DNA of 64,000 bases, taken from NCBI GenBank assembly GCA_016271365.2, contig CM028131.1, forward strand, positions 289,419,001 to 289,483,000. Direction: 5' to 3'. How positions within the stretch are numbered: the stretch's first letter is position 1; the number at the start of each line of letters is the position of its first letter. The notes below the pieces were generated by a model, which worked only from the letters and a program-made list of their open reading frames with translations, searched no databases and was not told where the DNA came from. The stretch comes from Neoceratodus forsteri (lineage: Eukaryota; Chordata; Ceratodontiformes; Ceratodontidae). The translations under genes were made by a program, and so were the position numbers. Shown here in pieces: positions 33,686 through 44,994 of this stretch.

Positions 33686-35193
33686 AGTTCACCAGCTACT
33701 TAACCAATAGGTTACAACAAGCCAAAGCCATAGGAGATCTGTCCCCACAAAAATCCTTGTTACGAGGAGTCCCACAAGGCTCCATTCTGGGCCCTATCCT
33801 GTTTGCAATATACATGAATAATCTGGACTTGCAGCTGGGCACAGCAAATGTGCACTTATTCACAGATGATGCTGTACTCTATACCACAAATTCATCCTTG
33901 TATCTGGCCCATGGGTACTTACAGAAAGACTTCGTCACCCTCCAATACAACCTTCTCACTCATAAGCTCCTCCTCAATGCCAAAAAGACTAAAGCAATGA
34001 TTCTCTCACCAAAGTCTACTTCCGGATGTCCACATATCACACAGATCCGTACACTCTTAGATGAACCCCTTGAAGTAGTTGATACCTTTAAATACCTAGC
34101 GTTCTGGCTAGATAACAAGCTCAACTTTCTGTGTCACTTAATTGAAACCTCGAAGAAACTAAGACAGTGATTAGGTTTATTCTATCGCATTAAACATCTA
34201 CTCAACGTTAGAACCCAGAATGAGACTAGTACAAACTACATTCCTACCCATACTGGACTACACTGACTTCCTTTACAGTCATTGTCCATCAACGATGCTA
34301 AATAAACTGGACACCCTTTACCACTGGGCTTTAAGATTTATCTTAAATCTACCCAGTAGTACACATCACTGTCGTCTATACCAGGTTTCAGGATGGACCT
34401 CACTCTCAACTAGAAGAAAAAGAATGCCCTCCTCTGGCTTTTTAAAGCATTATCTGATAACCTCCCTGCATACATCTCGAACATCTTCAAACGGGCTAAA
34501 GGTTCCTATGGCCTGAGACACTTCTCCTTAATCTGCTTCCAGATTCCTAGAGTGAAAACTACCCTTGGCTCAGCAGCAATCAACTTCTCACTTCCATCAC
34601 TTTGGAACACTATGCAAGACTCATTAAAATTATCCTCACTTCCAAGCATTTTCACATTCAAAGCTCTATTAACGGATTATCTGAAGGAATCATGCAACAG
34701 TTTCAAAAGCTGATGACCCCTAAGCCCCAGGTGCCACTCTCAAATCCTACACCTAAGTATCTGATCCACCCCCACATTCCTAACAGAAACCTAGGACCTA
34801 CAAGCCTAGTTCCCTTAATCCAAGATGGCCCTGCCTATTCTCTACCTTTTACCTATTCTGGCCTCCCTTTTGGCTGCCTACTCTTTCACCCCAATTTCTT
34901 CCCTATTCCTTAATACCTCCTTATTTTTTATCATTTAGGTATGAGCTCTTTACTTAGCGGAGACTATATGGGATTGCTGTCTCTTCTCATTTCAGTAAAG
35001 CTTATCATTATGTACCTTTGCATGTTAATTATGTTGACCGGCACCTCTACAATGTTTTTCCCTTTTTTTTTTTTTTTGCACCGTTGTCCACCATAATTGT
35101 CATCTTATGAAGTGTACTGTATTGTATTAATGCCCAGGACCACCTTGAAAACGAGCTTGCTCAATGGTGTTTATGCCTGGTTAAATAAAGTGA
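33686..35193 (+). mobile_element. L2/Rex1-like LINE inserted in DIRS-4
   Basis: A 5'-truncated LINE starting inside the RT and ending in a ggttaaataaagtgactaac tail. The subfamily differs from the copy at 686-4,121 but has the same domain layout. Confidence 0.8.
33690..34560 (+). pseudogene. Reverse transcriptase remnant of L2/Rex1-like LINE
   Basis: The frame contains RGVPQGSILGPILFAIYMNN (33,760-33,820), the catalytic box as FTDD (33,859-33,870, where most relatives have YADD), and HKLLLNAKKTKAMILS near 33,960-34,010. After a stop at 34,168 the reading resumes at 34,220 with ALRFILNLPSSTHHCRLY. It is the C-terminal RT half only. It would have driven target-primed reverse transcription. Stops and frameshifts make it inactive. 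Confidence 0.8.
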
Positions 35194-35391
35194 CTAACTG
35201 ACAGGGGTAGACTAAAGCACTGGAGAAGGAGTACCCCCCCATGCTGACCACTCTCCCCTTAGAATTATCATCCCCCTATGTGCCCCTGTTTATCCCACTC
35301 CTGACAAAGGAGGAGGAGGGGGGCCAAGGGAGGGCACAGAGAGGGAAGGGGACCCAGAGACTGAGGCCCCAGGGGGATAGCGGCCGGGATT

Positions 35392-35498
35392 GTGATGAAT
35401 GAAGATACACAGAAAGATCATAATTACGGTAGGTACGTAATTTTCATATCTTATCTGTGTCAATCATCATTCATCACTTCTGGGTGAGTGCCGAGTCC
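35392..35498. repeat. DIRS-4 internal complementary region
   Basis: gtgatgaatgaagatacaca through attacggtaggtacgtaatt to tcaatcatcattcatcact: the inverse of the two DIRS-4 ends joined. Confidence 0.85.
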
Positions 35499-35519
35499 CC
35501 CGAAGGGGGCTTTAATCCT

Positions 35520-38200
35520 AAAGGACAGAGTCCCTTAGCTCTCAGTGGGTGACACACTAAGAGGGAGAACCTTCAGGGCACGGGGAGGCCACAGTGTGGG
35601 GAGAGTGAGACGGGAACCCCCCCCGGAGGGGGAAGGAAGTTGCCCCGACAAACGCCATCTCGCTCTATGGGAGAAGAGGTAGGTTCTCTGCTGAGTGGAG
35701 TTAATCACCCTATGTTGGGCCAAGGGTGACAACTGGCAAAGATGTAGCCATGCCGCCCGCCTAGTGCAGATTGCTGTCCCTACGACCCTGGTAGCCACCT
35801 CGCTGGCATCGTATGATGCCCTCACTTGGTGCCTTGCTAGCTTCAGACCATGTGCAGAAAGTGTGATGGCTTGTCTGGTTTGATCTGTGTACGGCAGAGA
35901 GGCTAGGAGCTGACCCAGCTTGAACCACAAGAACCTATCATAGGATGCATAGTGGGCCTGATGTGCTGATATGGAGAGCAGCAACCGTGCCGAGTAGAAC
36001 GTCCTCCTCCCCGGAAGTCAAAATCCAAGGAATCTTGATCTGGGGGCCTGTCACGGTGGAGGGCACGAAGCCCATCAGGAGTGTCCAGCTGCGTGAATCC
36101 AGACTGAGGATGAGGCATGGAACCTGGAGACTCCAGGGGAGCGCAATATCGCTGGCAGAGATAACTAGGGGCAGGAACTCCAGATAAGGGCCTCTGCCAG
36201 GAACACAACGACGCCTCCCGAAAGGGAGCAGGCCGGGGGGGGGCACCACAAGGGTGTCCTCGCTGAAGTCGCCTAGAAAGGCGTGCGTCGATTGCTTTGA
36301 GTGGGAGAGGTGATGTGCAGGTCCTCCAACACCCTCACGAGGAACAGCTGATACTCTGCAAGATCAGCAGCTGGGGAGATGTGGACAGAAGGCTCCTCTC
36401 CCCCAGAAGAGGTGGATGAGGAGTTAGAGGACCTCAACTGCTCAGAGGGTGGCTGCTCAGGGGGAGGTTGAAAAACCTGTCTGTCCATTGCCTGACATAA
36501 GCGGGGAATCGAGCAGCCACGGCACTGAACTGCTCTCGAGAGAGACCCGCTAGGACCAAGGATGTCTGGGAGCGCCGGAAAATGTGGCAGAGACATAGCG
36601 GCAGAACCGACAAAGGAAATCTACCGACCTCCACCTGGGCTAGGGAGCACACCAGGAGCACCAGCAGAAGAAGGTGCTCCGGAAGATTCCACAGCCGACA
36701 GCTGAACAACCATTTCGGAACTGCCTTGGCTGTGCCCGGAAGAATCCCCCCGTGAGGTGACCGGAGCCATGTAGATCCAGGAGGACAGTCCCCTACCTCC
36801 AAAGAACGGGGTCCTCTCAAAGAAACTGAAGGGGAAGAGTGGAGATCCGTGCTACGGCTTCTCCCAGGGCCTGGATGGGCTCCAGAAAAAGGTCACCGCA
36901 CAGAGCCCATGCCCCTCGACATCCGAGAGCACCCTCCTCCTCGAGAGAGCCAACCTAGGCAACTGGCAGCCCTGGTCAGCCCCCAAAGGAGCTATCCGGG
37001 GCGCAGCACCCTCCCCTCCCATGAGTACTCTGATCAGCCCCAAAGTTGGGAGATCTATGCACACCACCTGAGGGGGTACCACCGCTGAGGGATCAGAGAA
37101 CACTCAGAGGCCGGGCTGCAGTGCAATGATGGCCTGCACCGCTGCCTGCTGGTCACAACCCCTGACCCCAGTCCCGGCAGTCCATGCCCGCTCCTGAGAA
37201 GGGGGCTGACTCCTGCCTGTCGACACTACGAGGGTGCCCATGCCAGCAGCCAACTCTAAGGAGCCAGACTGCCCATCTGACTCAGAGTCAGACTCCTCCT
37301 CTAAAGAGGTGGAGACTGAAGCCCTGTGTCAGACCGTTGGAGGGCACCTGCCGCCATCTCGACCAGATAGGGTACATGAAACGGAGACCGTACCCAAGTC
37401 AATACCAGTGTCCTTCACAGCACTGTGAACGGTGGCAGAAGAATACACAGCTCCAATCAGGGCAGCAGTCTCCGAGCCAGAAGCAGACACGGCACCATCC
37501 TGTCCCACAGCACCATGAGCAGCACTGAAGACAAAGACGGTGCCGACAGCTCTGACAACACTCTTGGTGCAGAGGCCAGAAACCCCCATGGCGCTGTGTC
37601 CATGCCCGAAAACGCAAATGGCCCCGGAACTGGATATGGCGCCATGCTCAACCTTGGTGCTGCAGACAGCACCGCAGAACCTCCCACGGTGCTGTTAGCA
37701 CTATCAGCTTCAGCGGCGGCTGGCGACAGACCGGCACAGACTACTCCATCACGGCCGACGGCGCCGCAGATGGCACCAAGGCCTGAAACGGTGTTGACAG
37801 ACGGTGTCAAGGAAAGCGCCGACCCGGACCTTCCGAGCTGCGGGTCCAACACTGGGGGAGCCTTCGCTTCCGAAGGGGCAATGCCTCCTATCAGGCTCCC
37901 GGAGGAAATGGACTGGGCCTCCTGCACTGCGGGAGAAGCCTCAGCCATGGCTAGGCTACTAGAGGCCAAGGCTCCCTCCTCCTCGGCCTGTATAGAACTG
38001 GGAGGGGACCTGGAGGAAAGGCTGAGATAACGTGGCTTAGCCAGGCAACTGCGCGCCCGACCCCCGAAAGTCAGTGGAGCTCGCCCCACTTTCCATGCGC
38101 ATTGTTCGATGACCCGATGGTCCACGGAGAAACAGGTGTTGCACGAATCCATGTCGTGAAGCGGGCCAAGACACGCAAGGCAACAGTTGTGCTGGTCAGT
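35520..38200 (-). pseudogene. DIRS-4 gag
   Basis: The minus strand starts near 38,200 with a zinc-binding cluster HNCCLACLGPLHDMDSCNTC (spacing C-x2-C-x4-H-x4-C-x2-C). A long Ala/Ser/Pro/Gly-rich region follows (231 open codons at 37,457-38,152). The C-terminal block at 35,535-35,984 (ASYDASEVATRVV, RRAAWLHLCQLSP) aligns with the end of DIRS-6 gag (VDSNDVSSRIMATS, RRMTWLRCTSLS). Frames are interrupted at several places. Gag ends just before the internal complementary region, showing where the polymerase and recombinase were deleted. Confidence 0.75.
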
Positions 38201-38479
38201 GACTGAGTATTTTCGGCCGCATGGGCACAGTCATATGGTGGGCCGTCCTGTCTTTGAAGTTTTTTTGCCCTCAGACCAAGACATGACCTATGGAGAGAAA
38301 AAAAAAAAACAAGACTCAACATCACAGAATAACAAAAGTAATGGAAAGGTCTTATCGGGCAATGTCAAGTATGGCAAACAGAACCGGCAGGAGGGAGCTG
38401 ATGGACTACAGCACCGAGAAAATGACATGGAGTCGACGGAAATTTTGCTGCGAAGCAGGTGAGGCCTCACTTTTCTTCT

Positions 38480-38708
38480 CTCGAAGCTGTCATGAGGTGA
38501 CCTCAACGGTGGGAGACGAAAAACTGGTGGGAGGGCGGAGTCGACAGCACATAATGGCCAACCCGCGAACGCCATGCAGTGTGTCGGCCTCAAGGGCAGC
38601 GTCGATGGTGAGTCGACTCCACCCATTCAAAAAAAAAAGCTCTTGCGGAGTCATGACCTTTGGCCAATAACCCAAAAGTGATGAATGGTGAAGACTGACA
38701 GATAAGAT
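38480..38708 (-). repeat. DIRS-4 5' inverted terminal repeat
   Basis: Inverted match of 27,117-27,345. Outer end ctgacagataagat, adjoining the Gmr1-like RNase H sequence. Confidence 0.85.
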
Positions 38709-40130
38709 CCCTCAATTCCTGACCCATATCTTGACAGAAAATCAGCATTGCTATTCTCTTTACCAGATTTGTGCATCACTGTGAATTTAACTGGCTATAG
38801 TACCAGGTACCACCTTGAGATTCTGGAATTATCTTTCATTTGGTTAAGCCAACAGAGAGGATTATGATCTGTCATAAGTACAAAGTCAGTTCCTAGCAAA
38901 TAAAACTTAAGGGACTCCATGGCCCACTCTGCTGCTAAACATTCGTTTTCAATGGTGGAGTACCTTTTCTCTCTGTCGTACAACTTCCTACTTAATACAG
39001 AATAGGATGTTCTGTCAGTACAGCTCCTAGGCCTACTTCGGATGAATCCGTTTGTAACAAAAATGGTTTCTCAAAGTCTGGGCTTCTCAAAACAGGGGCT
39101 GAACATAATGCAGCCTTAATGGCTTGAAAAGCTTCATCAGTCAGGGGTCCATTTCACATTATTTGGGTACTGTTTCTTCGCAAGTTCTGTGAAGGGGAGT
39201 AGCTCTTTGATAACCAGCCAGCCCTAAAAATGACCTGACATGTATGTATGTTTGTTTTTAGGAACAAGGCTGTTGGCTACAGCTTCTATTTTAGAAATTT
39301 CTGGTTTAACGTCTCCATTTCCCAACACATAAGCTCAACTATCTGGTTTCCTGCATGCCTAATGCACATCTGGTAGGATTAATAGACCTGCATTTTTGAT
39401 AGCTTGGATAGCTGCTCCAGGCGGCTTTTCCAGTCTAGACTGTACACCACATCATCATCCGGGTAATGCAGCACAATAACCATAAAATTACATACGTGTA
39501 CTGCTGGAATGTAGCTGGTGCACCATGAAAACCAAATGGCATGGTGGTGAATTGACAGAATTCAACAGGAGTGGCAAATGCAGTTTTATCTCAGGATTCT
39601 TTAGCTAAAGGTATTTGCCAGTAACCCTTGAGATCGAGGGTACTGATACACTTTGCACTCCCCAGTCGGTCCACCAAATCCATCTATTCTGGGCATAGGA
39701 GAACTGTCAAATTCTGACACTTGATTAAGTTTCTTAAAATCAAGAGATTCTAACACCCCCTTCTTTTTCTTGTTTACAATTACCATTGGAGATTACCAAG
39801 CACTCCTCTATGATACCCAATTCTTTCATTTTTTGTATTTCTTTAACCACATCAGCTCTTAACCGCTCTGGTAACCTGTATGTCTTTTGCCTAATAGGAC
39901 GAGCATTCCTTATCCCTATAACATGTTCAACCCCTTTTGCTCAGCCTGGTACTGTGGTAAAAGTATTGCTAAATGTCTTTAGCACATTACGAATGTCTGC
40001 AGTCTGTTCTGAGGTTAAGGAAACATTCACCTTTACAGCATTAGCATTTATAGTTTGCTCCAGTCCATCATAAGCTATGTCATTATCTTCATTGTTGTTT
40101 TTTGGCAAAACTAGCAAAGTAGCTTTTGCC
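38709..40130 (-). pseudogene. Gmr1-like reverse transcriptase and RNase H
   Basis: RT begins directly after the integrase C-terminus. The lead-in block LTSEQTADIRNVLKTFSNTF (about 39,960-40,020) is the usual stretch before Ty3/gypsy RT. It is followed in mixed frames by an arginine/proline 'RPIRQK' lead, KLNQV...PMPRID (39,680-39,730), an STLDL-like palm block and a YPDD-type catalytic site (39,450-39,470). RNase H near 38,800-38,980 keeps YSTIENECLAAEWAMESL and FVLMTDHNPLCWL. The sequence is cut at 38,709 by DIRS-4. At least five frame breaks. The enzymes would copy element RNA to DNA and degrade the RNA strand. Confidence 0.85.
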
Positions 40131-41140
40131 ATTTTTTTCAACCCATTTCTTGAGTAGATTAGCATGGTATATCTTAGTAGGAATTTTCCTGTTAGGGGTC
40201 TCAGTCTCGTACTTAATGGTGCCAGTACGTCCAAGAACCTTATAAGACCCTTGCCACTTCATTAACAGCAGCAAAACTTTTTCACCTGGTTCAAAAACTT
40301 TTTCTTTCACCCCATGGTCACAATATACCTTCAGTGGGTTTGGATCCTCTTCCTGATTGTTATGGGTAATCTCAACATATTGTGCCAGCTTCTTAGGGCA
40401 CACACACAAGACGTTATAGATAGTTTCTGAGTGGGGTTATCTTCCCATGTTTCTTGTATCACATCCAGTGGCCCTCTTGGCTGCCTACCATACCGCATTT
40501 CAAATAATAAAAACCCTGTTGATGCCTGTGGCACTTCTCTGCAAGCAAAAAGTACATAAGGCAAGTACTGGTCCCAATCTTTCCCTTCACCTTTTACAAA
40601 CCTTTCTGACATGTGTTTTAGGGTTTGGTTAAAACGCTCAACAAGACCGTATGAAGGTGATGGGGGAGGTTCTTATGGCAGTGATACCTAGCCGTTTCTG
40701 CAGCTCCTCAAGTAATGCAGCACCAAAATTACTACCCTGATCAGTAATAATTTCTTTAGGTATGCCCACTCTGCTGAAAATTTTTACAAGCTCTGCTGCC
40801 ACTTTTGAAGCTGTGACAATTCACATTGGAACTGCTTCTGGGTATCAAGTAGCACAGTTGCATACTACCAGGATAAATAGCTTATCCTTTTTACTTTTGA
40901 CTAAAAGACCAACCACATCCATTGCAATTCTCTCAAAAGGCACATCTATCAAGGGCAGGGACAGTTTGTCTTTTCTAGTGACTGGGGCTACTTTCTGGTA
41001 CTCAGCACAGGACTTACAATAGGTAGCAACATCTTCATGAATTCCAGGCCAGTAAAATCTATACAGCAATCTGGCAAGGGTGCAATCCCTCCCTGAGTGA
41101 CCAGCCAAAGAACTATCATGTGCCAGCTGTAACAACTCTG
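40131..41140 (-). pseudogene. Gmr1-like integrase
   Basis: Minus-strand order: an N-terminal zinc-binding region with H-x6-H (AHDSSLAGH) and CKSC (about 41,015-41,110); the core with D in AMDVVG (about 40,915), D in TDQGSNFG (about 40,735) and E in LVERFNQTLK (about 40,640); then a C-terminal domain with KVLGRTGTIKY and YHANLLKKW (40,150-40,240). The D,D,E triad is therefore present at residue level. Two or more frameshifts break it, and DIRS-6 inserted within the N-terminal region, whose upstream part lies at 46,803-46,900. The enzyme would join LTR ends to target DNA, giving the 5-bp duplication seen. Confidence 0.85.
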
Positions 41141-41310
41141 TTCAAACAACATGAAGTCTTGCTATATTATGACATATGCAGTTTGACCCAGCCTTCGAAC
41201 TGCTCCGGAGGTGAAAGAGTTAACTTTCCATGCCAGGCATGGAATCTTGAGCGCGAGCTCAGTTGAGAACTCTGTCTGTTGTTCTTCAAACTCAAACTGT
41301 CAGATTCTTT
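41141..41310 (+). repeat. DIRS-6 5' inverted terminal repeat
   Basis: Outer end ttcaaacaacatgaagtctt. Phrases 'ctttccatgccaggcatgga' and 'gcgcgagctcagttgagaac' are inverted at 46,630-46,700. Confidence 0.9.
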
Positions 41311-41709
41311 ACTCCGCCTCACTGAACAGTCGCTCCGGAGATTTCTCCTGCTGCTCTGTTCATTTTCTTGGTTAAAAAGTGTAATTTCTCGTTTTTTAAA
41401 CTACATTTTGTCTATATTTAACCGCAACCGGTCGGTTCAAGCTCTGACTGTGGTATCGTAAGTAATAGAATGGGTTTTACATTATTTCTGTGTAGAACTT
41501 ATAGCGATATCGGTTCGGTTTGAACCGATCAGGTTGTTGTTAAACTTTATTAAATTGCATTTAGAGTGTGGTTCCCGGTTCTTATCGGTTCTAAAAAACT
41601 GGATTTCATTACGTTTTTTTCCACGACCCGTGACACGGTTGGGAACCGATAAGGGTGTCTTGCTTGGCGGATTGCCGTAAACGGGCAAGTTTTTGGTTAG
41701 GCTGGCACT

Positions 41710-43345
41710 ATGTCTGAGAAACCCAAAAGAAAAACCGGGCCCACTGGGTTTCAGCACTGTAGTGTCTGTGGGGAAGCCTTTGCCAAGGCTGACCCACACA
41801 CCACATGTGTTTATTGTCTGGGGTTTGACCACCTCAATGCAGACTGCCAGATTTGCAAGAATTTCCCTGCAGCTACCCTGGATAAGAGAGTCGGTAGGCT
41901 CAGGGAACGAGGCGCCAAAAAGTCCGCTGACCTGGATGGCCAGCCTGGTTCGGTGCCAACCGAACCCGAGGGAGTGCCCTCTGACCAGGGCGAGACTTCC
42001 TCGGGCAAACGGAGGGCTGACTCAGAGGAGTCCATCCCAGCAAAAAGGACTAGAAAATCAGCAGGTGTGGAGCCAAAATTTCCTTCTCCAACCGCTGCAG
42101 AGATAGCCAAAGCGATCAAAATTGTCTAGTCGCTTTCCCCGGTTCCGACCAAACCGGCACCATCAGGTAAGCGGTCGGGTGCAACGGGTTCAAGAATATG
42201 ATATAGAGGATTTTTATGAACCGCTGGAGGGGGAGGAAGATTATGAAGAGAGTGAATGTGATTTTGAAAGTCTGGATGTGCCCATTGAACCGGACATCTC
42301 CCCAGACAGACCTTCAGGAGTGTCTCACCCTAGGCTTTCTGAGTCCCCTTCTCATTTTATGTTTTATAAGAAAGTGGTTGAAACCCTCCAGCTCCCTTTG
42401 GAAGAAGCTGTGGATGAACAGGAGGAGCCTGACTATGTAGAAATGATGGATATCCCAGAGTCTAGGAGATTGTCTATTCCTTTACATAAATCTTTTAGGA
42501 AACAGACAATAAAAATTTTAAAAGTTCCTCTCACTATACCTCCCGTGGATTAAAAAAAAATGGACAAGAGGTACACATTGTCAGGCCCTGATACGGAGTT
42601 CCTTTCACAACAATGCAGCCTTGTTGGGGTAGTGCAGGCTGCAGCCTGTGATAAGGCAAATATTCCCTTGGCTTCACACCCCCCTGACAAGGACTCCAGG
42701 AGGATTGATGCCATGGCAAAGAAACAGTACATGGCAGCATCCTTGGGACTCAGACAGGCAAATTATATGGCCTATGTGGCAAGATACCAGAAATCCAGAT
42801 GGGATACTGTTATGGCCCTGGCGAAACAGGTCCCTGGCCAGCTTGCCAAGGAGCTGGAGCAGGTGGCTGCTGATGGTCTTGAGGCATCCAAGATGCAATT
42901 CCATGCTGCAGTGGACTCTAATGATGTATCTTCAAGAATCATGGCTACATCTGTGGCTTTTCGCAGAATGACTTGGCTCAGGTGTACTAGCCTGTCACAG
43001 GATACCCAGGCTAAGGCCATGGATTTTCCTGTTGTGGGTAACTCTCTGTTTGGGGAGCAGACAGAGAGAATTACATGAAGAAAATGGATGAGTATAGGAC
43101 CACTTATAGGAGTGCACAGGCCAAGGAAAGGCAGGCCACTCCTCAGAGGCAGCATTCCAGGGTGGGGCAGGCCTTTCACAGACCTTTTACTAAGCCCAGG
43201 CCTCCTCTTCAGCCTATGCCCAGAGGGGGTTCTTCAGAGGGAGAGGCAGACGGGGTACGAGCAGGCCTGCTCCCACCCCTCAGCCTAAAGCCCTGCCAAA
43301 CAGGCACCCTGATGGGAGGGCCAGGGCCGATTCTCCATTACCTGT
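41710..43345 (+). pseudogene. DIRS-6 gag
   Basis: Begins at ATG 41,710 with MSEKPKRKTGPTGFQHC. A zinc-binding cluster follows, HTTCVYCLGFDHLNADCQIC (41,800-41,860), with spacing C-x2-C-x4-H-x4-C-x2-C. The first frame is open to 42,129. A frameshift near 42,122 moves into a second frame (42,122-42,553), which ends at a TAA just before an A8 run and continues in the same frame from 42,560 to 43,078. This part is rich in acidic residues, then has a helical block (MALAKQVPGQLAKELEQVAA) and ends ...LFGEQTERIT. A final Pro/Arg-rich stretch lies at 43,075-43,345. Structural protein of the retrotransposon particle. Two or three lesions only, so it is fairly young. Confidence 0.8.
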
Positions 43346-43349
43346 AGGG

Positions 43350-44994
43350 GGCAGGCTGGCTTACTTCGCCCAGGACTGCGAGTCTTTAACATCAGACAAG
43401 TGGGTCCTGGAAGTAGTAAGCCAGGACTGGTTCTCAGCTTCAAAAATTTCCAAAGATGAGAACCAGATCCTTCCACCTACAAATCCATCAGAGCTCTCGC
43501 TCTGAGAGCAAAGTCTCACCCTCCTGGCTCTCAGAGCTATAGAAAGGGTACCTCCCTACACCAGGGCAAAGGACTGTACTCCAGGTACTTCCTTACCCCA
43601 AAAAAGACAGAAGAATGGCGGCCCATCCTGGATCTCAGATACCTAAACAAGCACCTTTTAAAACCAAAATTCAAAATGGTGACTCTGGGAGTTATTTTAC
43701 CCTAAGGCCAGGGGACTGGCTAGTGTCCCTGGACCTCAAGGATGCCTACTTCCATGTTCTCATCAGAAGCTCCCACCAAAAGTACCTCAGATTCAAACTG
43801 CCCTCAGGCCATTACCAGTTCAGAGCAATGCCCTTCGGCCTCACCTCTGCCCCAAGGGTATTCACAAAATGCCTGGCAGTAGCAGTTGCTCATTTAAGAA
43901 GGCAAAAGATTGCCATCTTTCCTTACCTGGACGACTGGCTCATAGTGGGCCAGTCTCCAGACCAAGTCAAATTACACCTTCAGGTTACCCAGCAGCTGCT
44001 TACATCTCTAGGTTTCCTTCTCAATCTCCCAAAGTCAGTTCTAGAGCCTGTTCAGCTACTCACCTTCATAGGCGCAGAACTGGACACAAAGCAGGCCAGA
44101 GCTTTCCTCCCTCTAGAAAGAGCAAAGACCTTGGTGGCTCTGGCCTCCTCCTTCACGCTGCAGGTCTCTCGACCAGCAAGGCATTTTCTGAAGCTCCTAG
44201 GGCACATGGCTGCCGCCACAGCAGTAGTGCAGGGAGCAAGATTTCAGAAGAGGGACATTCAGTTCCATTTGAGAGCCTTCTGGTCTCAAAGGAGAGATCC
44301 TCTAACCAAACTGATCCCAGTAACTCGAACCCTGATCCAGGCCCTACAGTGGTGGTAGGATCAGAGCAATCTGAGACAAGGGGTTCCTTTCATCCCTCAA
44401 TCTCACTCTTTGACCCTTACTACAGATGCGTCCCTCTTGGGGTGGGGAGCTCACATGGGCAACCTCACCACCCAGGGATTGTGGTCCCCTCAGGAGTCTC
44501 TGCTCCACGTCAATCCATTGGAACTCAGAGCAGTTTTTCTAGCACTTCAGGTTTTTTCTGCATCTGTTCAGAACAAAGTGGTACAGGTCAGAACAGACAA
44601 CACTACTACAATGTGGTACATCAACAAGCAAGGGGGCACTCGGTCTTCGGCCTTGTGCACAGAGGCAATGAAGTTGTGGTCTCTGGCTTATTCCCTGAAC
44701 ACCTCCCTCATGGCAGTTCACCTCCCAGGCAAGGACAATGCCCTGGCAGATGCTCTCAGCAGGATTTCCCAGGGCCATCACGAATGGGCTCTGGATCCCC
44801 TAGTACTGGAGGTAGTATTTGCCAGGTGGGGCACCCCTCAGATAGATCTTTTTGCAGCCCCAATCACCAACTTCCGCTATTTTGCTGCAGGCCCCCAGTG
44901 TTGGGCTCAGTCCCTCTGGATGCCTTCCTTCTCAACTGGGAAGGGAAGTTTCTCTATGCCTTCCCCCCCTTCCCTCTCTTGTTCAAGGTGCTAG
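43350..44994 (+). pseudogene. DIRS-6 reverse transcriptase and RNase H
   Basis: The frame from 43,615 is open for 247 codons and contains GDWLVSLDLKDAYFHVLI, GHYQFRAMPFGLTSAPRVF and the catalytic FPYLDDWLI (YLDD at 43,924-43,935), then FLLNLPKSVLEPVQLLTFIG. An in-frame TAG at 44,356-44,358 separates it from RNase H, which stays open to 44,994. RNase H has LTTDASLLGWGAHMG, LLHVNPLELRAVFLAL, RTDNTTTMWYINKQGG and DNALADALSRI. The tail WGTPQIDLFA follows as in other DIRS. The N-terminal 90 codons are frameshifted near 43,500-43,615. The enzyme would make the DNA copy. One nonsense codon and one or two indels disable it. Confidence 0.88.

Larger units (their letters stand above)
27117..38708 (-). 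mobile_element. DIRS-4: internally deleted, non-autonomous DIRS with nested insertions
   Basis: Inverted terminal repeats lie at 27,117-27,345 and 38,480-38,708, with the internal complementary region at 35,392-35,498. After removing DIRS-5 and a LINE, about 4.3 kb remains. It contains only gag (35,520-38,200). Gag runs straight into the internal complementary region, with no reverse transcriptase, RNase H or recombinase between. The element therefore kept its cis-acting ends and must have been mobilised by a relative. Its ends share the TTAC...ACCTACCGTAAT motif with DIRS-1. Confidence 0.8.

Noticed and set aside
37425..38030. 201-codon open frame on the plus strand
   Set aside because: It is antisense to the Ala/Ser-rich part of DIRS-4 gag. 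Its openness follows from low complexity, and it has no recognisable content.
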